A stretch of DNA of 64,000 bases from assembly GCF_026168515.1 (NCBI RefSeq), contig NZ_CP093443.1, forward strand, positions 2,480,001 to 2,544,000. The letters are read 5' to 3'. Below the pieces are notes generated by a model. That model was not told the origin of the DNA and did not search any database. It was given only the letters and a program-made list of their open reading frames with translations. This DNA comes from Brevibacterium spongiae. GTDB lineage: Bacteria; Actinomycetota; Actinomycetes; Actinomycetales; Brevibacteriaceae. Positions within the stretch are counted from its first letter, which is position 1; each line of letters opens with the position of its first letter. This document shows, piece by piece, positions 36,463 through 45,686 of the stretch. Both the position numbers and the translations under genes were made by a program.

Positions 36463-38991
36463 TTAAAATATCAGATATTCACTCGGCCTGTTTGGATAGG
36501 TCAGGACAAGACAATCTCTCGCACGAGTAACGGCAACGTACAACAATGATCTCTCCCGTAAATTGAAGTCTGCGGAATATTCGTCCGGCTGGAACCGGGC
36601 GTTAAGAGGCGATGGTATGTCTTCACTTCCTGCATGCATGATGACGACGTTGCGGAACTCCGTGCCCTTCGCCCGGTGCATGGTCATGACGACTGGTGTT
36701 CCCTCTTTAATGAGTCCTTTTCCGACCGACTGCACGCTGACTCCGTAGTCACCCAGTCTGCGAGCTGCTTTCCCGGGGTCACTTCGAACGAGCACAGCGA
36801 TCTGCTCGGGCTTGAGCGTGGGATTGTTTTTGCAATCAGCAAGCCAGTCTTTGAGCTTCGAGGAAACGTATTCGAGCTCCGCATCGAGAGTGTCAAAGCC
36901 TTTGACCTCGGGCGCTATACCGGTACGAAGCGAACGATAACCTGCTACCGACTCTGCCGCATCTTCCAAGTCAGAGAAGGAACCACCCGCAAGGATGTTC
37001 AATCCGAATGCCAGATTCTGCTCTGTGGTGCGATAGTTGAGGGTCAGTCGACGCGAACGTCCGACGATGTTGATGCCGAATCTCGACAACACCACCTTGT
37101 TTCCATAGATGCGCTGATGCGAATCCTCACCTATGAACATATCGTTCCGACTGGGCCGCACAAGCGCACGCAGAAACATCCAGTGACCCGAGTTGAGGTC
37201 CTGTCCTTCATCCACCAAAAGGTGGTCAACTGGATAGGCAGCCCGCCGATCAGCTTCGGATTCGGTTGGCCGATCTACAGCTTTCGCCCGAGACTCCAGG
37301 ATGAGCGCGGCGAGATGATTGACCTCCACATAACTCAGAGAGTCATTGGTTGCAGTTCTCACCCTGTACGCTTCAAAGACTTCCCAGACTGGTGCTCGCT
37401 GCTGACGAGAAAGTCGAACACCGCGAGCAGGTCGTTTGATCCGCTGATAATCGCTCTTTGAAGTCAGCCGGTTTGGGAGGACGATCTGCTCATACTCGTC
37501 TTCGAGGAAGACTCGGCTACGCGCTCGTTCTGGCAGATCGGCAGAAGCTGTCTCGAGTGCCCGGTCCCAGTCCGAATCATTGCTCCGGTTGTTGATAGCA
37601 ATGTGAGTCCGGCCGAGGAGGTGGGCGGTCGCCTGAGCCAGCTCTTCGCTGGTCGCAGAGCTGAGCACTTCATACGCAAGCTGATCGACTCCGCTGACAT
37701 AAAGACCGGAGTTTCCCAGTTTCCCCGCGCGCGGAGCTGAACTGTCGAGAGTCGAGACCTGGGATTCGAGCTCACTCGCAAGGTTTCTCGTGAAAGTCGT
37801 CAACACGACACGAGGCGGGATCCCGTCATCGGGCGCCGGAGTTTTGGCCAGTCGAGCTGCGCGATGCACGAGGACAACTGTCTTCCCTGTGCCAGCGCCA
37901 CCTGACAGTCGGAACGGCCCGTTGTAGCTTCGCTGTGCCCAACGCCTTTGCTCGGGATGGAGAAAGACTCTCCATGCTTCGAAGTCACCGCTCTCGGCAA
38001 CCCGTTTGAGCTCGTCTTCGTCCTCGATTTCGGCAAAACTGAGTTGCGCCGCCGAGGTCCGCAGGCCTGCGATGAGGGCATCATCTTCGTTTCGCCCTTC
38101 GAGACCTTCGCCCGCAGGCTTCCTCGTCAGGCCCTCTACGTCCGAAGGCGACTCAGTCGAGGAACTATCGGCAGACTCGTCGGTGCCGTTGTCAGCCTGG
38201 CCGAAGAGCTTCTCGGTTACATCGTCATAGCTCGTTCCGGACGCCAGATCGAGCAATGCGTCGGACTGCCAATCGGGTATTTCCATACGGTTGAGGCGAT
38301 CAAGAAGCTCATCGACCGTCTGGCAAGACCTGGCTGCGGAAACAACTGACTTCCACATTCCCAGTTCGGAGATGAGCCGCGCATCTGGAATGGTTCCGAG
38401 CGTCTCGGCCAGGGGCTTATCGGCGAATACCGGATCCGCTGGTACACGTTGAAATGTGGCTGGAATCTGCGGCTCTTCAACGTTTGAACTGGCGCCACTT
38501 TGGCTGGCTTGTGCAGCACCGTCCGCCTCTGGAATTCGAGGACGGGACATAGACGGGTCTGCCGTATCCGGTACAACAACATCAGATTCAGCAACGGCCT
38601 GTGTCTCGGACTCCGTCCCGTCTGCAGGTTCGGCAAGTCGGGCCTCAAGCTCGTCGGGATCAACCTTGTCGACCAGAGTGATCTCAGTGACCCCGTTCGT
38701 CGGGTTGACATCGAGTTTGAGGCTCGCAGCGAGTTTGATGGCATCGTCATGCGGATATACGCCGTAGATGACCCAGTTGGTTCCGGTCTTGCCGGTGAGT
38801 TTGAAGAGGACCGCTCGCCAGAACTTATCGACCCGTCCCGTTCGGAAACGGCGATCGGCGGAGTTGTGGATCGGCTCGATATGAAGACCTGGCGATGTGT
38901 CGTCAGCGCCGAGCTTAACGAGGAATTCCAGTGCCTTGCCCTTGATGGATTTCTCCAGCTTGGACATGTTCTTGTGCATGGTGATGTTCAT
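36463..38991 (-). CDS. UvrD/Rep-type helicase with N-terminal RelE-like domain
   Basis: 842 aa. Residues about 10-90 (KSIKGKALEFLVKL, PGLHIEPI, DRRFRTGRVDKFWRAVLF, WVIYGVYPHDDAIKLA) look like a RelE/ParE-fold domain, in which a final HDDA motif recurs in helicase fusions. A Ser/Glu-rich linker follows. The SF1 helicase core has Walker A GGAGTGKTVV near residue 367, VDEGQDLNSGHW near 598, NYRTTEQN, TMHRAKGTEFRNVV and YVAVTRARD. The start overlaps the stop of the giant helicase (ATGA), making it the last gene of the four-gene operon. The RelE-like call rests on motif pattern alone. Confidence 0.82.
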   Translation of the reverse strand: MNITMHKNMSKLEKSIKGKALEFLVKLGADDTSPGLHIEPIHNSADRRFRTGRVDKFWRAVLFKLTGKTGTNWVIYGVYPHDDAIKLAASLKLDVNPTNGVTEITLVDKVDPDELEARLAEPADGTESETQAVAESDVVVPDTADPSMSRPRIPEADGAAQASQSGASSNVEEPQIPATFQRVPADPVFADKPLAETLGTIPDARLISELGMWKSVVSAARSCQTVDELLDRLNRMEIPDWQSDALLDLASGTSYDDVTEKLFGQADNGTDESADSSSTESPSDVEGLTRKPAGEGLEGRNEDDALIAGLRTSAAQLSFAEIEDEDELKRVAESGDFEAWRVFLHPEQRRWAQRSYNGPFRLSGGAGTGKTVVLVHRAARLAKTPAPDDGIPPRVVLTTFTRNLASELESQVSTLDSSAPRAGKLGNSGLYVSGVDQLAYEVLSSATSEELAQATAHLLGRTHIAINNRSNDSDWDRALETASADLPERARSRVFLEDEYEQIVLPNRLTSKSDYQRIKRPARGVRLSRQQRAPVWEVFEAYRVRTATNDSLSYVEVNHLAALILESRAKAVDRPTESEADRRAAYPVDHLLVDEGQDLNSGHWMFLRALVRPSRNDMFIGEDSHQRIYGNKVVLSRFGINIVGRSRRLTLNYRTTEQNLAFGLNILAGGSFSDLEDAAESVAGYRSLRTGIAPEVKGFDTLDAELEYVSSKLKDWLADCKNNPTLKPEQIAVLVRSDPGKAARRLGDYGVSVQSVGKGLIKEGTPVVMTMHRAKGTEFRNVVIMHAGSEDIPSPLNARFQPDEYSADFNLRERSLLYVAVTRARDCLVLTYPNRPSEYLIF

Positions 38992-41900
38992 TCGTGAGTG
39001 CCTTTCCCGTCACCGTAGCCAGCATCGTTGTCGCCCTCGCTGGAGGTGGTGGACTCATCGGGTTTCCACTCCCCCAGCGCTGTTCTCACACTATCGACAT
39101 CGGCTGACGCGAGCGTCCACCCGTTTCGTTCGAGTTCGACTGAGTCTTCATCGTCAGGTTCAACTAGTACCGCGATCTTCTCTTGTGGCCATGCAAAGTC
39201 GAGCGAGATTCCTTCGTCGGTCTCGAATCCCCACTCAGGCACGCTTTCCAGCCCCGAGGCGACCAAGTCGTTCGCGAACTCCGCTTCTTGAGGCGACAGA
39301 TCCGGTTCAGAGAGGATTTCCGTCCATTCAGATGAAACCGGAATTCCACCGTCCAAAACCGGCACAACATCGACGCGGCCAGCAGTTCCCCCCTGAACCT
39401 CACCACTGTTGACAGGTGCCTCGGAGACCTGACCGATGTCGGCAAGTACAGACATCACTGTCGCCGATTGGACGAATGTTCCAGGCGATCGAATAGGCAT
39501 GACGTTGGAGATATGCAGCCATTCCCGCCACGACGATGCGAACTGCCCGGAGTCCGCCATCGCCTCAGGCCGGTCGTCGAGGATGACGGCAGTGTCGAAA
39601 CGAGTCAGCGATGATCCAACGGGCGCAATCAGCACAGTCACTGCGCTTCGTCGCACCAAGAACCCGCGCCGATAGCCTTCAGGCGACACTCCCTCTGGAT
39701 GGTCGATCAACGAACTCTGGCCGGTGATGTCGGAAACTGCTGCTTCGGCCAGTTCACCGACGGCAGGAACCATGACCACTCTTCGACTATGTGTCTGCAT
39801 AGCAAAGAACAGCGGCGCACCATCGCCGGCAGCAAGCATCGACTTCGGGAGGTCGGGTTCAGAGCTGGTGACTGCCTGAATCAGACCGATGAGAACATCG
39901 ATCGGGTTCCCAAGCGCCTCCTCAGCCTGATTCGTCCACCCGAATTCTGGACGATTGAGAACGGTGGAAACAACTTGCCGTGAATACCATTCAGGCAGGC
40001 AAACGGCCGATCCCGGATCCGCACCATGCTTATCCGCCGACGCAGATTCAACATCCGCGTTGGTGATTGCGATGACGAAAAGCCCTTGGCCGCGCAGACC
40101 AGAACGCTTCTGTGCATCATCGGCTAGACGGTTGACCGCACTCGAGGCGTGGAACGCTCTGCCATCGGTGTAGATGGCAATATCCGGGATGTTCGTGACA
40201 TCGCAAGTGAGGAGGAAGTCCGGCTTCGTATTCCCCATTGGCACCTGCGGCGTCAGACTCCAGCCGACGCGAGACCCCGACCGGTGAATCGAGAGCACGG
40301 TGCCGGTTGGGGCTGGCTTGTCCTGAACGTTGATGTTCGCTCGTTCCAAACGCGCGCGGAACACCTGCCGGAACCGCCGCTCGAGATACGACTCAGGGTC
40401 CTGCGCCTGGGGAGCCTCCTCTGTCACTGTCCATCGGTGGGAGGCATCGCTGGCGGCTTCCCCCGAAAGCGTGACGTCGTTTCGGCCCGCCTGCAGCAGC
40501 TCGGCGAGCTTCTGTGCAGCAATGGCCCGGCTGACAGTCGATGCGCTTGATCGCGGCACATAGGGCAGCAGGCACTTCGCGCACGCCCATTGGTTCGCGT
40601 CTTTGCATTCGCATTCGCTCAGATGCCTCCACGCTTCGTAAAGGACCTTCCACATGGTCTCGGGATCACGGAGGTCAGCGAGGTATCCGGTACCGCCGGG
40701 CACGATGTCGTGGAGCAGGAGAGCGTCCACGACGCCGCCGGCTTCCAACGGTTCCTTGGCAGGAATAATATCGATATGATCCGGATCCCCGCCGAGGTGC
40801 TTCGCCAGTCCCAGCCGAATCGCCGCTTGCAACGTCGTCAGTCCGTTGTGCTCGCCGACGAGGAGGCTCTCCGGTAGGCGCATAAGCGCACCTTGCGTTG
40901 TCAGCTGGTGGGTGAGAACGAGGCTGAGGTTCGATTCCTCATGGTCGTTGCGCTTGGGGCACCACGGGCGATGGTCAGTAGGCTGATTGCCGTTGGTGGA
41001 GCTGTCGAGCTTACCGCAGTGGTCGCAAACGACGAATCCGGAGTTGACGATCGTCTCACCGCTGGCAAGGATTTCTTGGCCTTGTCCCCGCGGTCCGAAA
41101 TTGGTCGTTGTCACCGTCACTGAGTCGAGGTAGCTGACTCCGAATCCGAATCCGTCGACGAACCAGCGGGAGCTGACCGAAGCCGGGTCAATATCCGCAG
41201 TCGGTGCGATGGTGAAGGACTTATGTCGGCGTTCGTCATCGGCGTCGCTGATCCTCGCCTCGTCCCGGTTGACCATGGCGCTGACCTTGCGCAGCTGTAC
41301 CGCCTTGAGCCGCTGGCCGACGTCAGCGATCGACGCGTCTCCACACCGCGGGCACTGCGCAGGCGGTATCGTACCCGTGCGCCGGTCGTGAGAGTAGCCG
41401 CACGCTGCGCAGAATCTCAGTTCGTAGGTCTCGCGCTGGTTGGGGCCGAGCTCAACGGCGTCAATCTGTGTGGCCAACGACCGTCCGTAGAACGTCGAAC
41501 CCGGAGCAAAGTCTCGCAATGCCTGTTTTGCTCCACGCTCGAACTCGATGCGCTCATTCTCATAAGACTGTGTCTCCTCATTGCGCCACCGCAGAGACAC
41601 ATCGAGCTGAGTCGTGTCGTCGAGGAGCGTGTAGTTCGGCAGCAGCTGATAGGTCTCGAGAGCCTCAATCCAATACCGGCGACGTTCGTTCTTCAATCGG
41701 CCGTCGGTGGCCTTGTGCGCAGACACGGCCTGTCGATAAGCATCCTTATCGTCTTCCGTAGCCGTGGCCTCGTGAGCTGCAGCCGCCTGAAGTTCGTTGA
41801 GCGACAAGTTGATTTCCGCCAACTGGTGTTGCAGAGTCTCGACTTCGTAGCGATAGGCCTGATGTGCTTTCCACACCGCAGTTTTCAGACCTGAGGTTCC

Positions 41901-44900
41901 GTCGTCACCGACCGTTGCCCACTCGGTGAGCTCTGTCTTCGCCTGGTCGATGAGGTCACCGAAGCCGGTGAAGAATTCGGCGAGCAGCTCTTCATGCGAA
42001 GCGTCATTGAGGTCGATCACGGCGTTGAGGAATTCGGACTGACCGAGTTCGGCGCCGAAGACATCGCCGACGCCTCTCGTGGGAACCGCCCCGGGGGCCT
42101 GCGCCAAACGGTCCATGAGGAAGGCGAGATATTGCCGTTTGATGATCTCGACGGCGTCGAGGTACGTTGCCGGCGGTTGGACTGATCCGTTGATGAGCGA
42201 CAATGGGTCGTGGATTGTGCGCAGTTCTGTGCTGGTGCTGCCGACGACCGCGAGGTTGAGTGCATTGCCGGTCAGTCGGCCGGCTCGTCCGACTCGCTGA
42301 ACATATGATGCGACAGTTTCCGGCAGTGAGCCGAGCATGACCGTTGAGAGATCGCCGATGTCGATGCCCATCTCGAGCGTCGGTGTTGCCACGAGGACAT
42401 TCGGGGCAGATGGATCATCGGAACCGCGTTTGAACCCGTCTTCATAGGCTTTGCGTTCCTCTGTGCCAAGCACGCTCGAGTGTTCACGCGCGACGATTCG
42501 TGTCATCTGAGCACTCGTGTAGAGGTCGCGATAGAAGTTCCGGGCGACAGTTCCCACTTTCAGGGTGCCGGCACAGCCAACGAGCAAGCACTGTGCCCCG
42601 TTGAGGTCGTCAAGCGTCCGTGTCGCAGCGGGGAACGTGGTACCGCAGACAGTGCACTCGAGGTTCTTCGACTGCTCTTCTGCGCCGTCGAAAGCTCGCT
42701 CGAGTCGGATTCGCAACGGTTCGAGCCCATAGGCGACCGCTTCGGATTCCTTGACCGGTACGGCACGCAGGATTCCGGCCGCAGCCAGGCGCTGTAAGAG
42801 GAGTTTGGTCAGCCCGGCCCCATGGTTCGCTGTGATGCCGAACGTCCGGGCAGCGTATCGGGCGTACCAGCCTTGGTTGGATTCGACCATGTCGAAGAGG
42901 GGGCCGCTGCGCCCCCTGATCGACTTACGAGACAAACCGGTGACCGCGAAGGCCGGGGCGCTCCGGCCGGTGGGGAACGCGGGCATCCCCTGGTCGCGTT
43001 TGCGCTTGCCCCAGATCCAGATTCGTTCTCCACCGCTGGCAACATAGGCGTCCAGCCAGGAGTGGTGGATAGCACCCTGAGTTCTGAGACGTTCGACGAC
43101 CGCCCGGACCCATGCCACGCGCTTATCCGTCGAGGCGGCCCCCTCGTTGACGTCGATGTCGAGCAGTCCGGATTGGGCCCCCGCTTCTTCGAGCACCTCC
43201 GTCGCGATTGCGCCGATCTCGTCGACTTCGGGCAGAACGACCTCGGCGTAGACGGTACCCGTGGTCGACAACGTCCGGCCGTATCTCGACTGGAGGCCGA
43301 ACTCGAGGGCGGCGTCAAAGGACAACCTCTTCATGACTTTCTCCGCGGCTTTGCGGTTCGTCTTCTGAGGCTGTTCCCACCAGGTTCGGACGTCTGTGAA
43401 TCGATCTGTAGAGAATTCCGGCGGCAGTGCTCGGTATCGCCTGCCTGAGTCCTCGCCGGCTTGGGAGATGATCTGCCCAGCGACAGCTTCCAGGGTGCTG
43501 ACATCTCCGACCGCCTCGGCGATGACATTCCTCAGCGTGAGCACGTGAGAGCGAGACTCGACGAATCCTGCCCTGTGAGCCGCGTCCTGGACGGAGTCAG
43601 TGAAGACCAGCGACTTCTTTTCGTGATCGTCGAGATTCTGGTCGCCGAAGAGTGTCGACAGACTGACGGACAGCAGAGTTGCCACTGCAGAACCGAGGAA
43701 TCGGATGGAGTCTCGATCACCGCAGGCCGGGCAGTATTCGCCCTTTGACTTCTCTTCGGCGTCGGGACCCTGAAAGACGAGAACGGGGAGAATGTCGCCG
43801 GCACGCAGAGCTTCTGCCAGGTCATCGGGAATTGTCGGAGTGCCGTAGACGCGCTTCGGAGTGATGAAGTCGCGGTCGCGGGCGTTGAACGCGGCGAGGT
43901 TTTCATGCAGCTCGTCCGGGTCTCCGCCGGAGAGTTCGAAACGGTCGGCCTCTCCACCGGCGCTGATGAGTGCTCGGAACCGAGATTTCCCGGCAACCGA
44001 CTCACGTCGAATATCTTTGTCTGCATCTGGGGCCGCGAGTTGGTCACCCACTGCGGATTTAATGATGCCCCACCCATTACGACCACAGTTCCTGCAGTAG
44101 ATGGCGGGGAAACTTTCTCTCGCTGAGTTGTCGTCCCAAGCGCTGGTTTCGGCTGTAATGAGATGACCATCGTCCGACCAGGAGAATTCGGTCTCCCCAC
44201 CTGCGATTCGATCGATTCTCGTCAGGGCACGAACCCAGAGGTGAACGTCGACCGTCGGAGCGAGGAGTCGTTGTTCTGCGCGGATGAGGCTGAGCCCGGC
44301 AACGATGTGGCTGAGGTAGCTCTGCGCGACAGTGCTGCGGCTGCCGAGGGCCTCCTCGGCGAGATCGTCCAGTGCCTTCGCCGAGGTTGTCGCTGCGAAG
44401 ACCGACTTTACCCACGGATGTGCTTTGAGGAGGGTAAGTATTTGTGCCGTATCGTCGCCAAGGCACGCACCAATGCTTTCCCAACCCACTGCAGGATCGG
44501 GCGAACCACCGTCATCCGAATGTTCGTCAAGGCTGAAGATCGTTGCCAGTGACCTCAGTGCAGCCGTCCGGTCGCTTGTCTGAGCTTCACCTTCGATCCA
44601 TTGCAGCGCTGCGGTGTGGTCGATCGTACGAATGTTGTCGATCGGCTCGAGTTTCGCGCGTGCACCGTCGAGCGTGGCTCCGGGGAGCGCTGCCCATTCC
44701 TCAACTGAGTACCGGGACTCGGTGACGACAGCGTCCTCGGTGAACTCTTCGCCGAACACCGTGTGGGCAAAGGTGAGAATGCTTGTGGGGTCGTTTCTGT
44801 CACCGAGGGTCGCGCTCGTCGCGACGGGGGTCATCAGCCCAAGCGGCCGTGCCCGATCGTCATCGGTAATCGCAGGATGGGTATCTGGCCATTGAGATTT

Positions 44901-45686
44901 CAGCTTCAACCCGAGTCGTCGCAGAAGCATGGCGACATCAGTGCCTTGAGCGCCGTCGTAGGTGTGGAATTCGTCGAGGACGAGGTACCGCAGGCTGAGC
45001 GCGCTTTCTGACCAGATCTTCTGGTCGGCGACTCTCAGAAGCATCTGGTCGAGCATCTTGTAGTTGGTCAGCAGAATGTCGGGAGGATTCGACTGAATCG
45101 CCTCACGGTCGTTGATGAGACCTTCCGAGCTGACGCGCGAGCGCTTCGTATCTCCGTCGTCACCTGTATAGATGGCTGCTCTGATTCCGCCGAGTTGCGG
45201 ATCCTCGGTGATCATTCGCGCCAGGCGTTGAGCTTGGTCTGTGGCGAGGGCATTCATCGGGTAGAGGATGAGTCCGCTGACCCCGGATCCGCCCTGTCTC
45301 CGGTGGCGAACGACATGGTCAAGGATCGGGTAGAGGAATGATTCGGTCTTTCCCGAGCCAGTCCCCGTTGTCACCAAGGTCGGTTGAGGACGTTGACCTT
45401 CGCCGAGGTGGCGGCTGGTCAAGCGTTCGAACGCTCGCGCCTGATGTCCGTATGGTTCGAATTTGCCTGGTGTGATCTCGAGCGCGCTGCCACCACCTGG
45501 TTGTGGTTTGAAAGGCGTGCGAGTCCGAATGAAGGGGCCTTTGAAGATTCCGTCGTTCGGGTCGCTGAGGAACTGATCAAGCGCCGTCTGCACTGAAGTA
45601 TCTGCAAGCGCAAAGGTGGTCCGCAGGTATTCGGTGAGCGATTCGCGGGCTCGCCGAGCTTGTGCTGTCGGCAGTAGCTGACTCAC
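38988..45686 (-). CDS. giant DUF1998/MrfA-type SF2 helicase with C-terminal nuclease-like domains
   Basis: 2232 aa. Motif I TTGTGSGKTES (about residue 106) and VLDEFHTYDG (DEFH about 238) give an SF2 core. The helicase C-domain lies near 1100-1135 (ATPTLEMGIDIG, QRVGRAGRL), so a long insertion with Cys pairs (YCRNCG, YCPACG, CTVCG) separates the halves. CAACGYS...CPRCGD (about 1430-1450) and HDIVPGGTGYL with CECKD...CAKCLLPY (about 1660-1710) are the zinc-binding DUF1998 region. Near 1820-1880, KPDFLL...IAIYTDGRAFHAS...DDAQKRSGLRGQG resembles a Vsr-like nuclease, and a second such pattern (LDFAWPQEKIAVLVEP...ERNGWTLASAD) lies near 2150-2180. DISARM DrmA/DrmB and Druantia DruE have related architecture. 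GTG start; GTGA overlap with the methylase. Confidence 0.85.
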   Translation of the reverse strand: MSQLLPTAQARRARESLTEYLRTTFALADTSVQTALDQFLSDPNDGIFKGPFIRTRTPFKPQPGGGSALEITPGKFEPYGHQARAFERLTSRHLGEGQRPQPTLVTTGTGSGKTESFLYPILDHVVRHRRQGGSGVSGLILYPMNALATDQAQRLARMITEDPQLGGIRAAIYTGDDGDTKRSRVSSEGLINDREAIQSNPPDILLTNYKMLDQMLLRVADQKIWSESALSLRYLVLDEFHTYDGAQGTDVAMLLRRLGLKLKSQWPDTHPAITDDDRARPLGLMTPVATSATLGDRNDPTSILTFAHTVFGEEFTEDAVVTESRYSVEEWAALPGATLDGARAKLEPIDNIRTIDHTAALQWIEGEAQTSDRTAALRSLATIFSLDEHSDDGGSPDPAVGWESIGACLGDDTAQILTLLKAHPWVKSVFAATTSAKALDDLAEEALGSRSTVAQSYLSHIVAGLSLIRAEQRLLAPTVDVHLWVRALTRIDRIAGGETEFSWSDDGHLITAETSAWDDNSARESFPAIYCRNCGRNGWGIIKSAVGDQLAAPDADKDIRRESVAGKSRFRALISAGGEADRFELSGGDPDELHENLAAFNARDRDFITPKRVYGTPTIPDDLAEALRAGDILPVLVFQGPDAEEKSKGEYCPACGDRDSIRFLGSAVATLLSVSLSTLFGDQNLDDHEKKSLVFTDSVQDAAHRAGFVESRSHVLTLRNVIAEAVGDVSTLEAVAGQIISQAGEDSGRRYRALPPEFSTDRFTDVRTWWEQPQKTNRKAAEKVMKRLSFDAALEFGLQSRYGRTLSTTGTVYAEVVLPEVDEIGAIATEVLEEAGAQSGLLDIDVNEGAASTDKRVAWVRAVVERLRTQGAIHHSWLDAYVASGGERIWIWGKRKRDQGMPAFPTGRSAPAFAVTGLSRKSIRGRSGPLFDMVESNQGWYARYAARTFGITANHGAGLTKLLLQRLAAAGILRAVPVKESEAVAYGLEPLRIRLERAFDGAEEQSKNLECTVCGTTFPAATRTLDDLNGAQCLLVGCAGTLKVGTVARNFYRDLYTSAQMTRIVAREHSSVLGTEERKAYEDGFKRGSDDPSAPNVLVATPTLEMGIDIGDLSTVMLGSLPETVASYVQRVGRAGRLTGNALNLAVVGSTSTELRTIHDPLSLINGSVQPPATYLDAVEIIKRQYLAFLMDRLAQAPGAVPTRGVGDVFGAELGQSEFLNAVIDLNDASHEELLAEFFTGFGDLIDQAKTELTEWATVGDDGTSGLKTAVWKAHQAYRYEVETLQHQLAEINLSLNELQAAAAHEATATEDDKDAYRQAVSAHKATDGRLKNERRRYWIEALETYQLLPNYTLLDDTTQLDVSLRWRNEETQSYENERIEFERGAKQALRDFAPGSTFYGRSLATQIDAVELGPNQRETYELRFCAACGYSHDRRTGTIPPAQCPRCGDASIADVGQRLKAVQLRKVSAMVNRDEARISDADDERRHKSFTIAPTADIDPASVSSRWFVDGFGFGVSYLDSVTVTTTNFGPRGQGQEILASGETIVNSGFVVCDHCGKLDSSTNGNQPTDHRPWCPKRNDHEESNLSLVLTHQLTTQGALMRLPESLLVGEHNGLTTLQAAIRLGLAKHLGGDPDHIDIIPAKEPLEAGGVVDALLLHDIVPGGTGYLADLRDPETMWKVLYEAWRHLSECECKDANQWACAKCLLPYVPRSSASTVSRAIAAQKLAELLQAGRNDVTLSGEAASDASHRWTVTEEAPQAQDPESYLERRFRQVFRARLERANINVQDKPAPTGTVLSIHRSGSRVGWSLTPQVPMGNTKPDFLLTCDVTNIPDIAIYTDGRAFHASSAVNRLADDAQKRSGLRGQGLFVIAITNADVESASADKHGADPGSAVCLPEWYSRQVVSTVLNRPEFGWTNQAEEALGNPIDVLIGLIQAVTSSEPDLPKSMLAAGDGAPLFFAMQTHSRRVVMVPAVGELAEAAVSDITGQSSLIDHPEGVSPEGYRRGFLVRRSAVTVLIAPVGSSLTRFDTAVILDDRPEAMADSGQFASSWREWLHISNVMPIRSPGTFVQSATVMSVLADIGQVSEAPVNSGEVQGGTAGRVDVVPVLDGGIPVSSEWTEILSEPDLSPQEAEFANDLVASGLESVPEWGFETDEGISLDFAWPQEKIAVLVEPDDEDSVELERNGWTLASADVDSVRTALGEWKPDESTTSSEGDNDAGYGDGKGTHE

